A DNA stretch of 64,000 nt from a virus: the IMG/VR virus record IMGVR_UViG_3300032053_000038, positions 1 through 64,000 of that record. The stretch is one strand, 5' to 3'. Positions 15,163 to 24,767 of the stretch are shown in pieces. Within the stretch, counting starts at the first letter, position 1. Each line of letters starts with the position of its first letter. The position numbers and the translations under genes were made by a program. The notes beneath the pieces are model-generated. The model did no database searches and was not told the origin of the DNA. It worked only from the letters and a program-made list of their open reading frames with translations.

Positions 15163-15818
15163 TATAAGGTTACAGGGCCATTAATAGTAGCGTCAACTAC
15201 GACCGTAGTTCTATTATCGAGGTTAAATACTCGAGCCTTCCACTGAGCCGCTAGTAGATTAGCTTTAGCCTTTAGCTCATTTAAGTCAATGTAACTTGTC
15301 ATCTCAGTACCCGCAACAGGAACTTCGATTGAACTATATTTACCTGCTCCGTCTGTTAGAAAATAATGCACCATATAAGAAACACCCGCAGCCATACTAC
15401 CCACAGTTTCAACTCCACCGTTAGCTACACCTAATTTCAAAGGAACAGCAGCTGTTCCCCCTGTTATCACAATAGAGCTAGTTGGGCCTACTGTTTCTGA
15501 TGTAAGAGTATATTGAATCTTAATTGAATCGAAAGCGCAGATAAACTGAGTATAACCTAGAGCTCTAACCAGAGATTGAATATAATCGGCTACCATATCC
15601 CCTGTATGCATTGCATTAACAAGAATAATAGTTTGAGGAATCCCACCATCTACGATCATAGTAAGTGTTGCACCGGCAATTGTGACCGACGCAGCTGTTA
15701 TTGCCGAGATGGACTTTCCCGCTTGCAGAAATGGATTCTCAGTTTTAGTTGTAGCTAAGATAGTATCTACAGGAGCTAAGATAGGACTAATACTTGGATT
15801 GCCATAAGATTGTGTCAT
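15162..15818 (-). CDS. tail or appendage structural protein with the recurring GG-TE module
   Basis: A 218-aa beta-rich protein. Residues about 35-145 contain a module that ends ITGGTAAVPLKLGVANGGVE; near-copies occur in the sheath (37262), the I-like protein (22931) and the fibre (20546). The C-terminal part (150-218) includes a helix and strands and may be the oligomerisation region. AGGAATAAATAA precedes the ATG. It is probably a virion surface protein, an inference from shared modules and position. Confidence 0.65.
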   Translation of the reverse strand: MTQSYGNPSISPILAPVDTILATTKTENPFLQAGKSISAITAASVTIAGATLTMIVDGGIPQTIILVNAMHTGDMVADYIQSLVRALGYTQFICAFDSIKIQYTLTSETVGPTSSIVITGGTAAVPLKLGVANGGVETVGSMAAGVSYMVHYFLTDGAGKYSSIEVPVAGTEMTSYIDLNELKAKANLLAAQWKARVFNLDNRTTVVVDATINGPVTL

Positions 15819-15863
15819 TTATTTATTCCTCATTGAGTGTTAAAATTAAAGGTGATAGAGATT

Positions 15864-16595
15864 TTACCAATTATTTCTTAAGTAGAAGTCAATACGATTT
15901 CCTCCCGTATATTTTAATCCACCAGTAAGACCAACTTCTAAATTGAGTAGATGTAAGAAGTTCGGGGTTATATCATCAATATGACGTGTAATACCAGGAC
16001 CAAAATAAACTGGGTTAACTTGAAGAGTCCCAGAATAACGACTCCAATAGACCCACTTCCAGTCTATTAAAGGCATTAGAGGTAAAGTATATCCATTAAC
16101 ACCGAGATTAAGTCCAGGACCTATAATTATACCAGAACCAAATCTAGAAGTAAATCCTTTGTCATGAATAATAACTTCCGGAGGATTATTTATATCCTCC
16201 ATTATTTGGCCAAGCTCCTCTTTAATCTTTTGAATCTCTTCAGGAGTTTTGGCCTCCAGCAACTTTTTAACAAGCTCATTATACTTCTTTATAGCCTCGT
16301 CCCGCTTTTTAGATATAATTTCGATTTTACCTTCGTCGGGAACATATACTGTACGTATTTTTACTTTACCTCGTGCATCTCTTACAGCTTGTTGAAGTTT
16401 TCTGTTTTCAATGACAAACTTAGCTATTACATCATCCGGAAGGCTTCCCGCCATCTCCTGATCTGTTCTGTTTGCAACCTCTTTGTTATATAGATAACTA
16501 AATGCACATGCAAAACAGATAGCGATAACTAGAAGCAGTCGTTCAGTCGTTCTTATATATACTTTTAACGAATTAGTCAGAGCCTGAAATATCAT
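15864..16595 (-). CDS. membrane-anchored coiled-coil protein of the lysis cassette (spanin-like candidate)
   Basis: A 243-aa protein: one N-terminal transmembrane segment (about residues 19-37), a long charged coiled coil (about 60-135), and a beta-rich C-terminal domain (about 145-243) with many Gly/aromatic strands. It is third in the order amidase, holin candidate, this gene, overlapping the holin gene by 23 nt with GGAG before the ATG. That order and topology fit an envelope-disrupting protein of spanin type and hence a Gram-negative host. The large beta domain is not typical of Rz, so the call is tentative. Confidence 0.5.
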   Translation of the reverse strand: MIFQALTNSLKVYIRTTERLLLVIAICFACAFSYLYNKEVANRTDQEMAGSLPDDVIAKFVIENRKLQQAVRDARGKVKIRTVYVPDEGKIEIISKKRDEAIKKYNELVKKLLEAKTPEEIQKIKEELGQIMEDINNPPEVIIHDKGFTSRFGSGIIIGPGLNLGVNGYTLPLMPLIDWKWVYWSRYSGTLQVNPVYFGPGITRHIDDITPNFLHLLNLEVGLTGGLKYTGGNRIDFYLRNNW

Positions 16596-16884
16596 CGGTT
16601 AACTCCAAAGGCTTCGCAGCAGTTCTCATTCCATTCTTCTTTTCAAGATAAGTAGTTACAACATATCCTGTAAATATGACCGATATTAGTCCACCATTAA
16701 TAGTGAGAACGGTATTACCACATTTTTCCGCATAGAAAAGAACTAACCATATACTTGTCCAGACATGTAATGACAGATATACCCAGTTCCAAACGACACG
16801 AAGAGAATGTAAGTCCTTAACAAACGTCTCTATAAGACTATAGCTTCTTTTTCCAAACCATGCAACTACAGAAGAACCTATCAT
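16573..16884 (-). CDS. holin candidate
   Basis: A 103-aa protein with two hydrophobic segments (about residues 33-51 and 60-80) and a charged C-terminal tail, the size and topology of class II holins, which would permeabilise the inner membrane to release the endolysin. It overlaps the amidase gene by 4 nt (ATGA). No sequence family was recognised, so the call rests on topology and position. Confidence 0.6.
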   Translation of the reverse strand: MIGSSVVAWFGKRSYSLIETFVKDLHSLRVVWNWVYLSLHVWTSIWLVLFYAEKCGNTVLTINGGLISVIFTGYVVTTYLEKKNGMRTAAKPLELTDDISGSD

Positions 16885-17570
16885 AGCTGACTCCTAAAGA
16901 GATCCATAGACCAAAGATCTCCTGGACAACTTTTCTGTTGCGGTACACTTAAAAGATCAAAAACTTCTCTATGGCCTATTACATCTGCAGCTTCAATATT
17001 ATATGCTGACATAAATGCTCTGGTCAGAGAAAGACAATACTCCCATAACTCCGCAGAAGGAACTGTACTATCAAAGTTACCAATAGCACATAAACCTATA
17101 TGAGTTTTATTGAACTCATTAGAAACTTTAGCTACGGCAGCATGAGCTCCCGCCATACTTAAAGGTCGTCCCCATCTAAAAATGAGTCTATTATCCTCTG
17201 ATTCTACACCACCGTGATAGCCAACTGCCTGCCACGGAGGCTCAAAGAGGTGTCCCTTCCCTTCTTTCTTTAGCCTTTCAAACTCTTCTTTAGTTACGAT
17301 GACACCATCAATTCTATAACTGGTATGATATTTTACAATACCATCCCAATTTTTTGAAACAGGATCATCCTTAGTAGCTGAATGATGCCACACAATCCCT
17401 TTCCAGGAATAAGAAGAATCGATAGCAATATTCAGCATTGGTTTTGTTATTGTATCCCTTACGGCGGGAAGTTGTAACTTTGGGGGAACATAGATACCCT
17501 CGGAAGTAGTATGCCAGTTTCCGTTAGCTAGAGACGCTAGAAGATATTTTAAGCTCTCAAACCATGTCAT
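16881..17570 (-). CDS. N-acetylmuramoyl-L-alanine amidase (endolysin)
   Basis: A 229-aa amidase_2/PGRP-type enzyme that cuts the bond between MurNAc and L-Ala in peptidoglycan. Zinc ligands and catalytic residues appear as H62/H63 (IVWHHSAT), the GYHGGVE segment near 118-123 and GHREV near 199-203 with C215-P-G. No signal peptide is seen, so it needs a holin, and the two following genes fit that. There is no separate cell-wall-binding domain, as is usual for endolysins of Gram-negative phages. Confidence 0.9.
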   Translation of the reverse strand: MTWFESLKYLLASLANGNWHTTSEGIYVPPKLQLPAVRDTITKPMLNIAIDSSYSWKGIVWHHSATKDDPVSKNWDGIVKYHTSYRIDGVIVTKEEFERLKKEGKGHLFEPPWQAVGYHGGVESEDNRLIFRWGRPLSMAGAHAAVAKVSNEFNKTHIGLCAIGNFDSTVPSAELWEYCLSLTRAFMSAYNIEAADVIGHREVFDLLSVPQQKSCPGDLWSMDLFRSQL

Positions 17571-17595
17571 TTAAAGATACCTCTAGGATTTGTCA

Positions 17596-18003
17596 TCACC
17601 AAATTCCAGGAGTACCCGGGTTAGTTACTCGATCGCCTATTGCTACTACAGCCACGTGCGCAGGATCTGTTGCGCTAGCATTAGCTAGCTGTAGTTGAGT
17701 ATAAGTAGCATTCACCATGATAAAGTCGGTAATCTCGAAGTCTTTATCGATAGCATTTTGTGTCAGGGTTACTTGAATAGGTTTATCTGTTCTAATCCAG
17801 AGTGTCTTAGCTGTAGCAATACTTCCAATTGGAAGAACCGTTACAGTGGTAGTAGGATTAACGGTAAACGTATTAGCAAAGTAGTCGCCCATGCTAACAT
17901 TAGCCGAAGAAAGGGATGGGTTAGCTAATAGAGTAATTCCCGATCCTGCAGTGGGAGTAATACCATTAATTGATATTGAAGCCGACTGTGAAACATTAAT
18001 CAT
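17596..18003 (-). CDS. small virion structural protein
   Basis: A 135-aa beta-rich, Thr/Ala/Ser-rich protein of low charge, like other appendage proteins in this block. No domain is recognised. Its ATG overlaps the stop of a 43-aa zinc-ribbon ORF (ATGATTAA), and GAGGAAATAA supplies the ribosome binding site. It lies between the tail fibre and lysis genes. Confidence 0.6.
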   Translation of the reverse strand: MINVSQSASISINGITPTAGSGITLLANPSLSSANVSMGDYFANTFTVNPTTTVTVLPIGSIATAKTLWIRTDKPIQVTLTQNAIDKDFEITDFIMVNATYTQLQLANASATDPAHVAVVAIGDRVTNPGTPGIW

Positions 18004-18127
18004 TTTTTATTTCCTCATTAGATTGCTTTTTCTTTGCACATTCAGGACATACTTTAGACCCACTAATAGAACCAGATGTTCTTCCTATCCATTTGTCACA
18101 TCGAGGACAATAGTATCTATCTGTCAA
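17996..18127 (-). CDS. 43-aa zinc-ribbon protein (TTG start)
   Basis: The frame starting at TTG (18125-18127) with GAGGAG eight bases upstream encodes 43 aa with CPRC near the start (about residues 7-10) and CPEC about 19 residues later, followed by a Lys/Glu-rich tail. The CxxC pairs, the good ribosome binding site and the tight overlap with the next gene argue for a real gene. The role is unknown. Confidence 0.7.
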   Translation of the reverse strand: MTDRYYCPRCDKWIGRTSGSISGSKVCPECAKKKQSNEEIKND

Positions 18128-18147
18128 TGTAGTTCTCCTCAAAACTA

Positions 18148-20133
18148 TTATTGCCACTCCACAAGGCCAGCAATACCCGCGTTGAAACTTACTATATAGT
18201 AATAAAGCGGTGGAACTACGAAAAAGAGTTTAACGGGACTATTATTAACATCAGGAGTGTGATAATCCGCAGCTACCAATGTAGTTGGAGGAGAAAAAGA
18301 ATTACAATAGGCACCTCCGCTCGGATTCGAAGCATATCCTGACCAAGTAGATACAAAAAGAGGCTTTGTGGTAGATGTATTTTGATATACACTTCCAGAA
18401 GTACGTGAAGCAGTAGGTACACCTGCCCACGGAGCAGACGCATACTGAGATTGAGCGAGAAGAGGAGAAGCAACATCTTGAACAGATGCATCCGGGAATG
18501 TAATGCCCTGCTCAGTAAGAACAACTTTATTTACAAGACCTGTTGCAGAATCCTTAACTATAAATCCTGGTTGATTAAGAGCGGGAGGAATAGTAATTAT
18601 AGTTGGTGCAGTTACATTTTTTGTAATGTCTACGTTATGATCAATAGTAACTGTATCTGTAGCAGAATCTCTTAAAAGATCATCTGACCCCGTTACGCCA
18701 AATAAACGAAGATCAGCGACGTTAGTGAAGTTGCCCGGACCTGCCCCATTAAAATATGTAAAGGAGTATAATACAAAATCTGTTACAGGGGTAATGATAG
18801 GTAGTGTAGCAACGGTTCGTGTTTCATACACTCCAGTAGGGGATCCAATTTTAACTAGATATTGATCAGTAGTAGTCGGCCCCTGCAATTTGATAGTTTG
18901 AGTTACAGTGTCTAGTACAATTTTGTAATTACCACTGCTACAAGGAGTACCATTATCAACCAAGAAAAATTCGTGGAGACTTCCTATATTGGTAGTTGAG
19001 GATGTGAAAGTTTTACTTTCATTCCCCGTACCTTTGATATGTACAATTTCAGAAGAAGTTAATCCGAAGACACGAAAACTATCCCTTCCATATGTAGGAT
19101 ATCCAGCTCCCGCGGCAGGCTGCACATTTCCATAAAAGCTTGAAGATGTAGATAACTGATCTCCTGCTATACCGGCGCTATGAAAATATTGTTCATGCGA
19201 CTCTGTTGTTTTTCCAGTAAGTCCTAAATCAATAGCAGAGAATCCGTGAGGATTATTCGGCGAAACTGTTCCCACACCTACCGCACGCACGTGCTCTTCG
19301 AAAGTTACAGTCTGTCCTGGAGAATATACAGATGTTACTGGATATACAGGAGGAGCCGCTACTATAGCCTTAACATTGTCAATCTTAATAAAAACAGGTG
19401 TTAAATCCTGTCCACCAGTTGCACTAGAAAAGATAATGTTACCAGGTGCAATGGACCCCGCACCTGTAGGAATTCTATTTACAATTCCAATAAAGATCCA
19501 AAGAGATGGATCAGTAAATCCGGCAGCGGTAAGAACAGCTGTCGGACTATCTGATGTGTTGTTGTTAGGAATTACTATTATTTGATAACCATCATTTATG
19601 GTAGTAAATAATCTCTTATTAGTTATTTTCTGTAGTGTGAATATACTAGTATCTACCACTTCTAGATAAGAAATAAAAATGTAATTTGCTTTAGGTGTCC
19701 CTGAAACCATTCCATACGTAGAAATAGATTTAGAACCAGATATCTGTGGAGCAGGAATAAAATTATCAATTCCATCATCAGCCTTAGTTAAAGGGCCGTT
19801 GGGATCATCATTTACTATAGTAGGATCTCCGGAAGAGTAGTAAAGGCTACTATTATCATATGCATTTACATAATTGACACTGTCATTAATTATAATACGC
19901 TCGCCTACAGAGCTATACGCTACGCCCGTTCCTATATCTACCCGAGTAGGATCTAAAGAGTTAACAGTAATATTAAAGGGACGAGGCTCTGCGAGCACCT
20001 GCGACTGAGCTACAATACCCGTTTGATAAAGATCCGTCAATCTTTCACGGATAGCATCTTCTTTAGAAGACTGTGCTAAGGAAAGATCTTCCTTGAAAAT
20101 AGGTTGATCCGATTGAAAATTTTCTCTTTTCAT
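18148..20133 (-). CDS. tail fibre or baseplate appendage protein (paralogue A)
   Basis: A 661-aa beta-rich protein. Its first 70 residues (QPIFKEDL, a charged helix, then a short VGERIII strand) closely match the start of the 791-aa protein at 20546, so both probably attach to the same site on the baseplate. The distal part differs, as expected for receptor-binding regions that diversify. The C-terminus (about 560-661) is rich in Ser, Tyr and Pro. Position after the baseplate genes supports a tail-fibre role. Confidence 0.75.
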   Translation of the reverse strand: MKRENFQSDQPIFKEDLSLAQSSKEDAIRERLTDLYQTGIVAQSQVLAEPRPFNITVNSLDPTRVDIGTGVAYSSVGERIIINDSVNYVNAYDNSSLYYSSGDPTIVNDDPNGPLTKADDGIDNFIPAPQISGSKSISTYGMVSGTPKANYIFISYLEVVDTSIFTLQKITNKRLFTTINDGYQIIVIPNNNTSDSPTAVLTAAGFTDPSLWIFIGIVNRIPTGAGSIAPGNIIFSSATGGQDLTPVFIKIDNVKAIVAAPPVYPVTSVYSPGQTVTFEEHVRAVGVGTVSPNNPHGFSAIDLGLTGKTTESHEQYFHSAGIAGDQLSTSSSFYGNVQPAAGAGYPTYGRDSFRVFGLTSSEIVHIKGTGNESKTFTSSTTNIGSLHEFFLVDNGTPCSSGNYKIVLDTVTQTIKLQGPTTTDQYLVKIGSPTGVYETRTVATLPIITPVTDFVLYSFTYFNGAGPGNFTNVADLRLFGVTGSDDLLRDSATDTVTIDHNVDITKNVTAPTIITIPPALNQPGFIVKDSATGLVNKVVLTEQGITFPDASVQDVASPLLAQSQYASAPWAGVPTASRTSGSVYQNTSTTKPLFVSTWSGYASNPSGGAYCNSFSPPTTLVAADYHTPDVNNSPVKLFFVVPPLYYYIVSFNAGIAGLVEWQ

Positions 20134-20145
20134 GAGCTATACCAT

Positions 20146-20532
20146 TTACTTGTATTCAACTACTGTGAAATATACTGTAACAGTTCCAGCACCGGTACTA
20201 CGACATTGACTAGCGTGAGCAGTTACTGTAGTAGTGTTAGTTAACTCCACACTTGCAGTAGTATCCACATTACTGACTGTAGTAGCTACTGTGGAAGTCA
20301 TCCCATTAAAAATCACAAATGATTTAGATGTAGTAACTGCGGTGATAGTAGATGTATTAGAAGAAGTATTATACTTGTTTGCGGTTCCCGCGGGAATCGT
20401 AATGACAATAGATCCCTTTTGAATAGAATTAACAACTGTCATACTTGCAGGAGTAGTAACTACAGTATAAATATCATCAACTACGGTTTTAATTTGTTGT
20501 GTCTTACTCAAAACAGCTGCAAATAGACTCAT
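20146..20532 (-). CDS. small Thr/Val-rich structural protein
   Basis: A 128-aa protein, over a third Thr, Val and Ser, predicted all-beta after a short N-terminal helix. It lies between the two paralogous fibre genes and has GGGG before the ATG. It may be a fibre tip, an accessory subunit or a decoration protein; no family is recognised. Confidence 0.6.
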   Translation of the reverse strand: MSLFAAVLSKTQQIKTVVDDIYTVVTTPASMTVVNSIQKGSIVITIPAGTANKYNTSSNTSTITAVTTSKSFVIFNGMTSTVATTVSNVDTTASVELTNTTTVTAHASQCRSTGAGTVTVYFTVVEYK

Positions 20533-20545
20533 GTAATATACCCCG

Positions 20546-22921
20546 TTAAGCTATACTTTCCGTTATTGAAACGATGTTATCAGTTGCATCATACGTGAAA
20601 GTAGAAGATAAAACCTTATTCCCGGTACGAGTAGTTACACTTGATATTCTGGAAAAAGTATCATAGGTAAGAATAATTTCAGTATCAGCTAATCCCGTTG
20701 CAGTTAATGGCTTCCCAATAGTAGCTGAATCTCCAGAAACAACTATTTCTCGGAGAAGACCTGAATCAGTTGTTCCATTTATAAAACCTAAAACAGTATT
20801 GTTAGCATCAATGCTCAAGGAAGTTTTTGTAAGCAGCTTAATAATGTCTCCTCCCACGGCTTCTGTACCACCATTAGCGACACCTATTTTAAGATCCGCT
20901 GCAATGTTATTAAGGCCTATACCATCAGTAACAATTACAGAACTACCCACTCCACTTATACCCGAAGTAAAGGTATAAACTCCCGTATCATACACTGCAG
21001 TAAAATTGTCATAAGCACCCTGTTTAGCTAGGGTAGCTGCTGTTAATGTCCTCACAGCTGTTTGAATAGCCGCAGCAATAAGTGAGCCAGTTGTTAACAA
21101 AGTTGTTGTAACTGAAACAGTCTGAACACCATCGTCATTAAGATTAACAACAAACGTCCCAGGTGTAGTATGCGCTGAGAGGTCTGTTGAGGGGGTTGTA
21201 TCAGAAATACTAGTTCCTATTAAACCTTGTGAGACCCTAACAGCTAATATGTCTGAAACATTAGTATTGATTAATGAAGTAACTGAATCAATAGGCTGAT
21301 CAGCAGGTAAAGCTGGGAATGTATATACTACTGGAGCTCCGCCATCGACGGTAACACTTAAAGAAGTTCCACCAATTCCTATATATTTAACAAAGCCCGC
21401 AGATTCGACTGCTGGTTGATTTCCCGTAATAGATGCATTATAAAGAGTATAACTCCTATTACCAGTAGCCGCACCAAAAGTAAGGCCATCTAACAACTCC
21501 ATTCTTAGATTGCTTGAGGATGTGGTACCAAATAGACGAAGGTCTGTAGCATAAATAATAGAGGCGTCGTGAAGACCTAAATTAGTAATCGTCCAGTAAA
21601 CTGACGCTAAATAAAATCTATTTGGATCAGGGATTGCTGCACCAAATACTTTGTCAATAACCTTTGTATCCTTCCTCACAAAGAAAGAATAAGTTCCCTC
21701 AGCAAGAGGTACTCCTCCACTATCAACAAATCTAAAGTCGACATCATAAGGAATGTCCGCGTTAGAGACAACAGTCCCTTCTATATTGATATATTCACCA
21801 TCACCTAAAGCCTTAAAAGTTATAAGGTTAGCATAGTCAGTCTGAGAAATAGTTATTACAGGAAAAAGCGCTGATAGCGTTGTTCCAGGTGTAGGTGAAA
21901 CTATACCAGAATCATTTAAAATAGCTCCCAGCTCTTCAATCCCTATGATGCCTAGATCCGCGGCAGTTAGTGCATGAGGATTAAAAGGAGTAATAATGCC
22001 CGTGCCTCTCGCGTTAGAATGATCTTTAAAGGTTGCACCAATACCTATTCTATAAGTAGACGGTCTAGCTACTACCTCTATATTAGTAGCTGCTCTCTTA
22101 GGTTGTATTCGTCCAAACTGCCTGTTTACTATTTCTCTGTCATATACTACTACAATAGAAGCACTGGCATTAGAAATATCAAAAGTCAATACACCTGTAG
22201 CAAAGTCGACAGTGAAAGCATTTGGTCCCACTGTAGTCGAATAGGTGAATCCGGAGATAGTTGGTATACTTTTCGGAATAAAAGATAATGTAATTGTAAA
22301 TGGTCCAGAAGCAGGAACCGTTGTAGAAGTTGATTGACTTACAATACTGTTAGTTGTTGTAATAGTTGTAACCAACCCTCCAGATAGAACTACAGTACCA
22401 ATCAGAATAAATCTAGTTGGGTCAGGATTTGTTCCTGTAAGATTTGTTTGAATTTCAAATCCATCATTCGAATTAACAAATAGTCTTTCACTTGTAAACT
22501 TACTAAGGGTAAAAACCGCCGGGTCAATAGTTTGAAGATAGCCTAACCAAACATAGTTCGTTCCATCTACCAAAGTACTTATATTAACCGAGCCAGATGA
22601 TTGAGGTGTTAAGGTAGTCCCACCAATTCCATTGTCAGTTGTAGTAGTAACATTAGCTGCATTATAAGAAATAAGGGAATCGATTATAATTCTCTCACCC
22701 ACGGGAGAAAAGGCAGTACCCGTAGTAATAGTTATCTTACCCGCGCCGGCATCCAGAATATTTAGCGCTTGAGGCTCCAGCGACAATTGAGAATCCTCGA
22801 GAACACCTACACTACATAAATCTAATAGGCGATTTCGGATAGAATCTTCTTTTGTGGACTGTGCCCTTTCCAGATCTTCCTTGAAAATTGGCTGATCGGG
22901 ATACCAGTTCTCTTTTTTCAT
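20546..22921 (-). CDS. tail fibre or baseplate appendage protein (paralogue B)
   Basis: A 791-aa protein sharing its N-terminal attachment region with the protein at 18148. A beta module with TTGVLTF-type turns lies near residue 240. The module starting DLSAHTTPGTF and running to GVANGGTE lies at about 575-690; its DNA nearly matches the copy in the sheath gene. The C-terminal 60 residues are a distinct beta segment. It is a likely long tail-fibre or baseplate-attached protein. Confidence 0.75.
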   Translation of the reverse strand: MKKENWYPDQPIFKEDLERAQSTKEDSIRNRLLDLCSVGVLEDSQLSLEPQALNILDAGAGKITITTGTAFSPVGERIIIDSLISYNAANVTTTTDNGIGGTTLTPQSSGSVNISTLVDGTNYVWLGYLQTIDPAVFTLSKFTSERLFVNSNDGFEIQTNLTGTNPDPTRFILIGTVVLSGGLVTTITTTNSIVSQSTSTTVPASGPFTITLSFIPKSIPTISGFTYSTTVGPNAFTVDFATGVLTFDISNASASIVVVYDREIVNRQFGRIQPKRAATNIEVVARPSTYRIGIGATFKDHSNARGTGIITPFNPHALTAADLGIIGIEELGAILNDSGIVSPTPGTTLSALFPVITISQTDYANLITFKALGDGEYINIEGTVVSNADIPYDVDFRFVDSGGVPLAEGTYSFFVRKDTKVIDKVFGAAIPDPNRFYLASVYWTITNLGLHDASIIYATDLRLFGTTSSSNLRMELLDGLTFGAATGNRSYTLYNASITGNQPAVESAGFVKYIGIGGTSLSVTVDGGAPVVYTFPALPADQPIDSVTSLINTNVSDILAVRVSQGLIGTSISDTTPSTDLSAHTTPGTFVVNLNDDGVQTVSVTTTLLTTGSLIAAAIQTAVRTLTAATLAKQGAYDNFTAVYDTGVYTFTSGISGVGSSVIVTDGIGLNNIAADLKIGVANGGTEAVGGDIIKLLTKTSLSIDANNTVLGFINGTTDSGLLREIVVSGDSATIGKPLTATGLADTEIILTYDTFSRISSVTTRTGNKVLSSTFTYDATDNIVSITESIA

Positions 22922-22930
22922 GGTTGTGCC

Positions 22931-24766
22931 TTAAGGATTTGTTATCAATACAAATCGTGTATGAGCCGGAACAATTTGTTTAATTAAGAATGAAATTATA
23001 CTTAGGTCCAGAGTAAAGCCTGCCGGATTATTTAAAGTTATCAAAATAGAGAATCCAGTTTCAGTTCTATCATAGATGTTAGGTGTATATGACGGAACGG
23101 TCGGAATTGTAGGATAGAGTGCAGGCTTTTCTGGTACATAGGTATAAATAGTATCTGTTGCATTATACAAGATGTAGAACGGGCCTTGCCCCGAATTAGC
23201 TGCATTAAATGTGACTTCACCTGTTGTAAAGTTTATTGAGTATTCTCCCACTGCAGGAGTAGAACTATAAGGCGAAGGTACAGATAATCCTGTTGTCTCA
23301 GTACCCCCGTTAGCAATACCTAATTTTAAATCAGCTGCTGCGGTGCCACCTAATATAACTACAGTACTCAACGTTGAATCTGTTCCAGATGCAAGAATAT
23401 ACTGAAGTGTCGCTGGTACAAATTCGACTATAAAATTGTCAAAAGCTATTTGATTAGCTGGAGTAACAGCTGTGAGAGCTTGTATCTTCGTTTGTATATC
23501 AGTAGCTATATCAAAGCCATTATTATCTATTGCTAGCGTAATAGTTTGAACTCCATCTCCATTAATATTAACAAAGAGAGTCTTTACTGAAGCTAGGGCA
23601 GTAGCAGCTCCAATTGCAGAAATAGATGACCCTCTAACAGAGGGAAGATTCCTAGGTATTTTCGATAATGTTATTTGAAACGGAAATAATCCTGGAACCG
23701 TAACGGTTTCACTCGTAGTCGTCTCCGCTGCTGTAATAAAATTAGCTAATTCTGAAAAAGGAGTAATAATAGGATCTACTCCCGTAAATGATCTACCAAC
23801 AAACTTGATTGCGTTATAAGTCCCACCGATTAAAGAAGCCCTCCACATCGATTCAACAATATATCTATAATCAGTAAACTCCATTGAGTTTGACTTTAAG
23901 AATCCAAACTTTCGACCATACACATCATAAATACGCGCGTCACGCGTTCTCGCGGTTAAACCATCTTCCTGCGTCAGTGTCATTTCAAGATTAAGTAGAT
24001 CAAACTCATTACCCAACATTTCATAAATAAAAGAAATATTCTTCGTTCTCTGACTCAAAGGTTTGAGAGCTTCTTCATATGGATAAACATGTCTATCAGG
24101 AAGTCCATTAATAAGATCATCAGCAGCTGCACGAGTTGTATCTGGTAATGTTTGTAAGGATAGAGTAGACGACCAACTCGTAAAAGTTATTGGACCAGAT
24201 TTTGATCTCACTCTTGCATAGAATGGAATAGAATCATCTGTTCGAACGTAAATGGGTATGCTAAACCCTTTAACAACATTGCCTCGATGAAATTCTAAAA
24301 TGTCTGTACTACCAACATCCACATATATAACTCGAATAGCAGCGCCGGCATTCGCAGCGTTGAAGGTTAAAATACCTGTAGACAAATCAACAAGATATTG
24401 ACCGGCTGCCGGAGCAGTAGCTACCGGAGTAAACTTTGTAGTTCCACTCTCTACAACGAGAATTCTCTGAGGAATTAAACTTAAAGTTATAGTGTATGTA
24501 GGTACAGCCGGAATTGTGAAATCTTCTGTGCTAGTAGTATATGTAAATAAATTAACAGAATCAAAAGTAGAAACTTGATCTATTTGTAATTGAAAATCTA
24601 AATCTTTAAGAGTTGAAGTGAAAAAATTCTGATCGAAGGTCCACCTAAAAGTATAGATGTTATCCATATCAGTCCTAGTAAAATCTAGAGAGATAGGAAC
24701 GTCTACACCTGTAGGTGAGAAGAAAGATCCAGAACCGTAAAAAGTACCGTCGCCGTAAAAGCTCAT
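22931..24766 (-). CDS. baseplate/tail protein I-like with inserted beta modules
   Basis: A 611-aa protein. The centre (about residues 215-345) has the helical pattern of a tail-protein-I or wedge-type component and follows the J-like gene, as gpI follows gpJ in P2. It is flanked by repeated beta modules: TGILTFNAANAG (about 130), TGEVTFNAANSG (about 505) and the GVQTI...GIANGGTE module (about 395-475). The N-terminus is Gly/Tyr/Phe-rich. Identity as an I-type protein is inferred from order and the central segment. Confidence 0.6.
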   Translation of the reverse strand: MSFYGDGTFYGSGSFFSPTGVDVPISLDFTRTDMDNIYTFRWTFDQNFFTSTLKDLDFQLQIDQVSTFDSVNLFTYTTSTEDFTIPAVPTYTITLSLIPQRILVVESGTTKFTPVATAPAAGQYLVDLSTGILTFNAANAGAAIRVIYVDVGSTDILEFHRGNVVKGFSIPIYVRTDDSIPFYARVRSKSGPITFTSWSSTLSLQTLPDTTRAAADDLINGLPDRHVYPYEEALKPLSQRTKNISFIYEMLGNEFDLLNLEMTLTQEDGLTARTRDARIYDVYGRKFGFLKSNSMEFTDYRYIVESMWRASLIGGTYNAIKFVGRSFTGVDPIITPFSELANFITAAETTTSETVTVPGLFPFQITLSKIPRNLPSVRGSSISAIGAATALASVKTLFVNINGDGVQTITLAIDNNGFDIATDIQTKIQALTAVTPANQIAFDNFIVEFVPATLQYILASGTDSTLSTVVILGGTAAADLKLGIANGGTETTGLSVPSPYSSTPAVGEYSINFTTGEVTFNAANSGQGPFYILYNATDTIYTYVPEKPALYPTIPTVPSYTPNIYDRTETGFSILITLNNPAGFTLDLSIISFLIKQIVPAHTRFVLITNP

Positions 24767-24767
24767 G

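Noticed and set aside
16181-16200. TATAAATA late-promoter-like sequences inside genes (also near 9468 and 9980)
   Set aside because: In AT-rich DNA this motif is expected by chance; none but the palindrome at 8818 stands out by structure.
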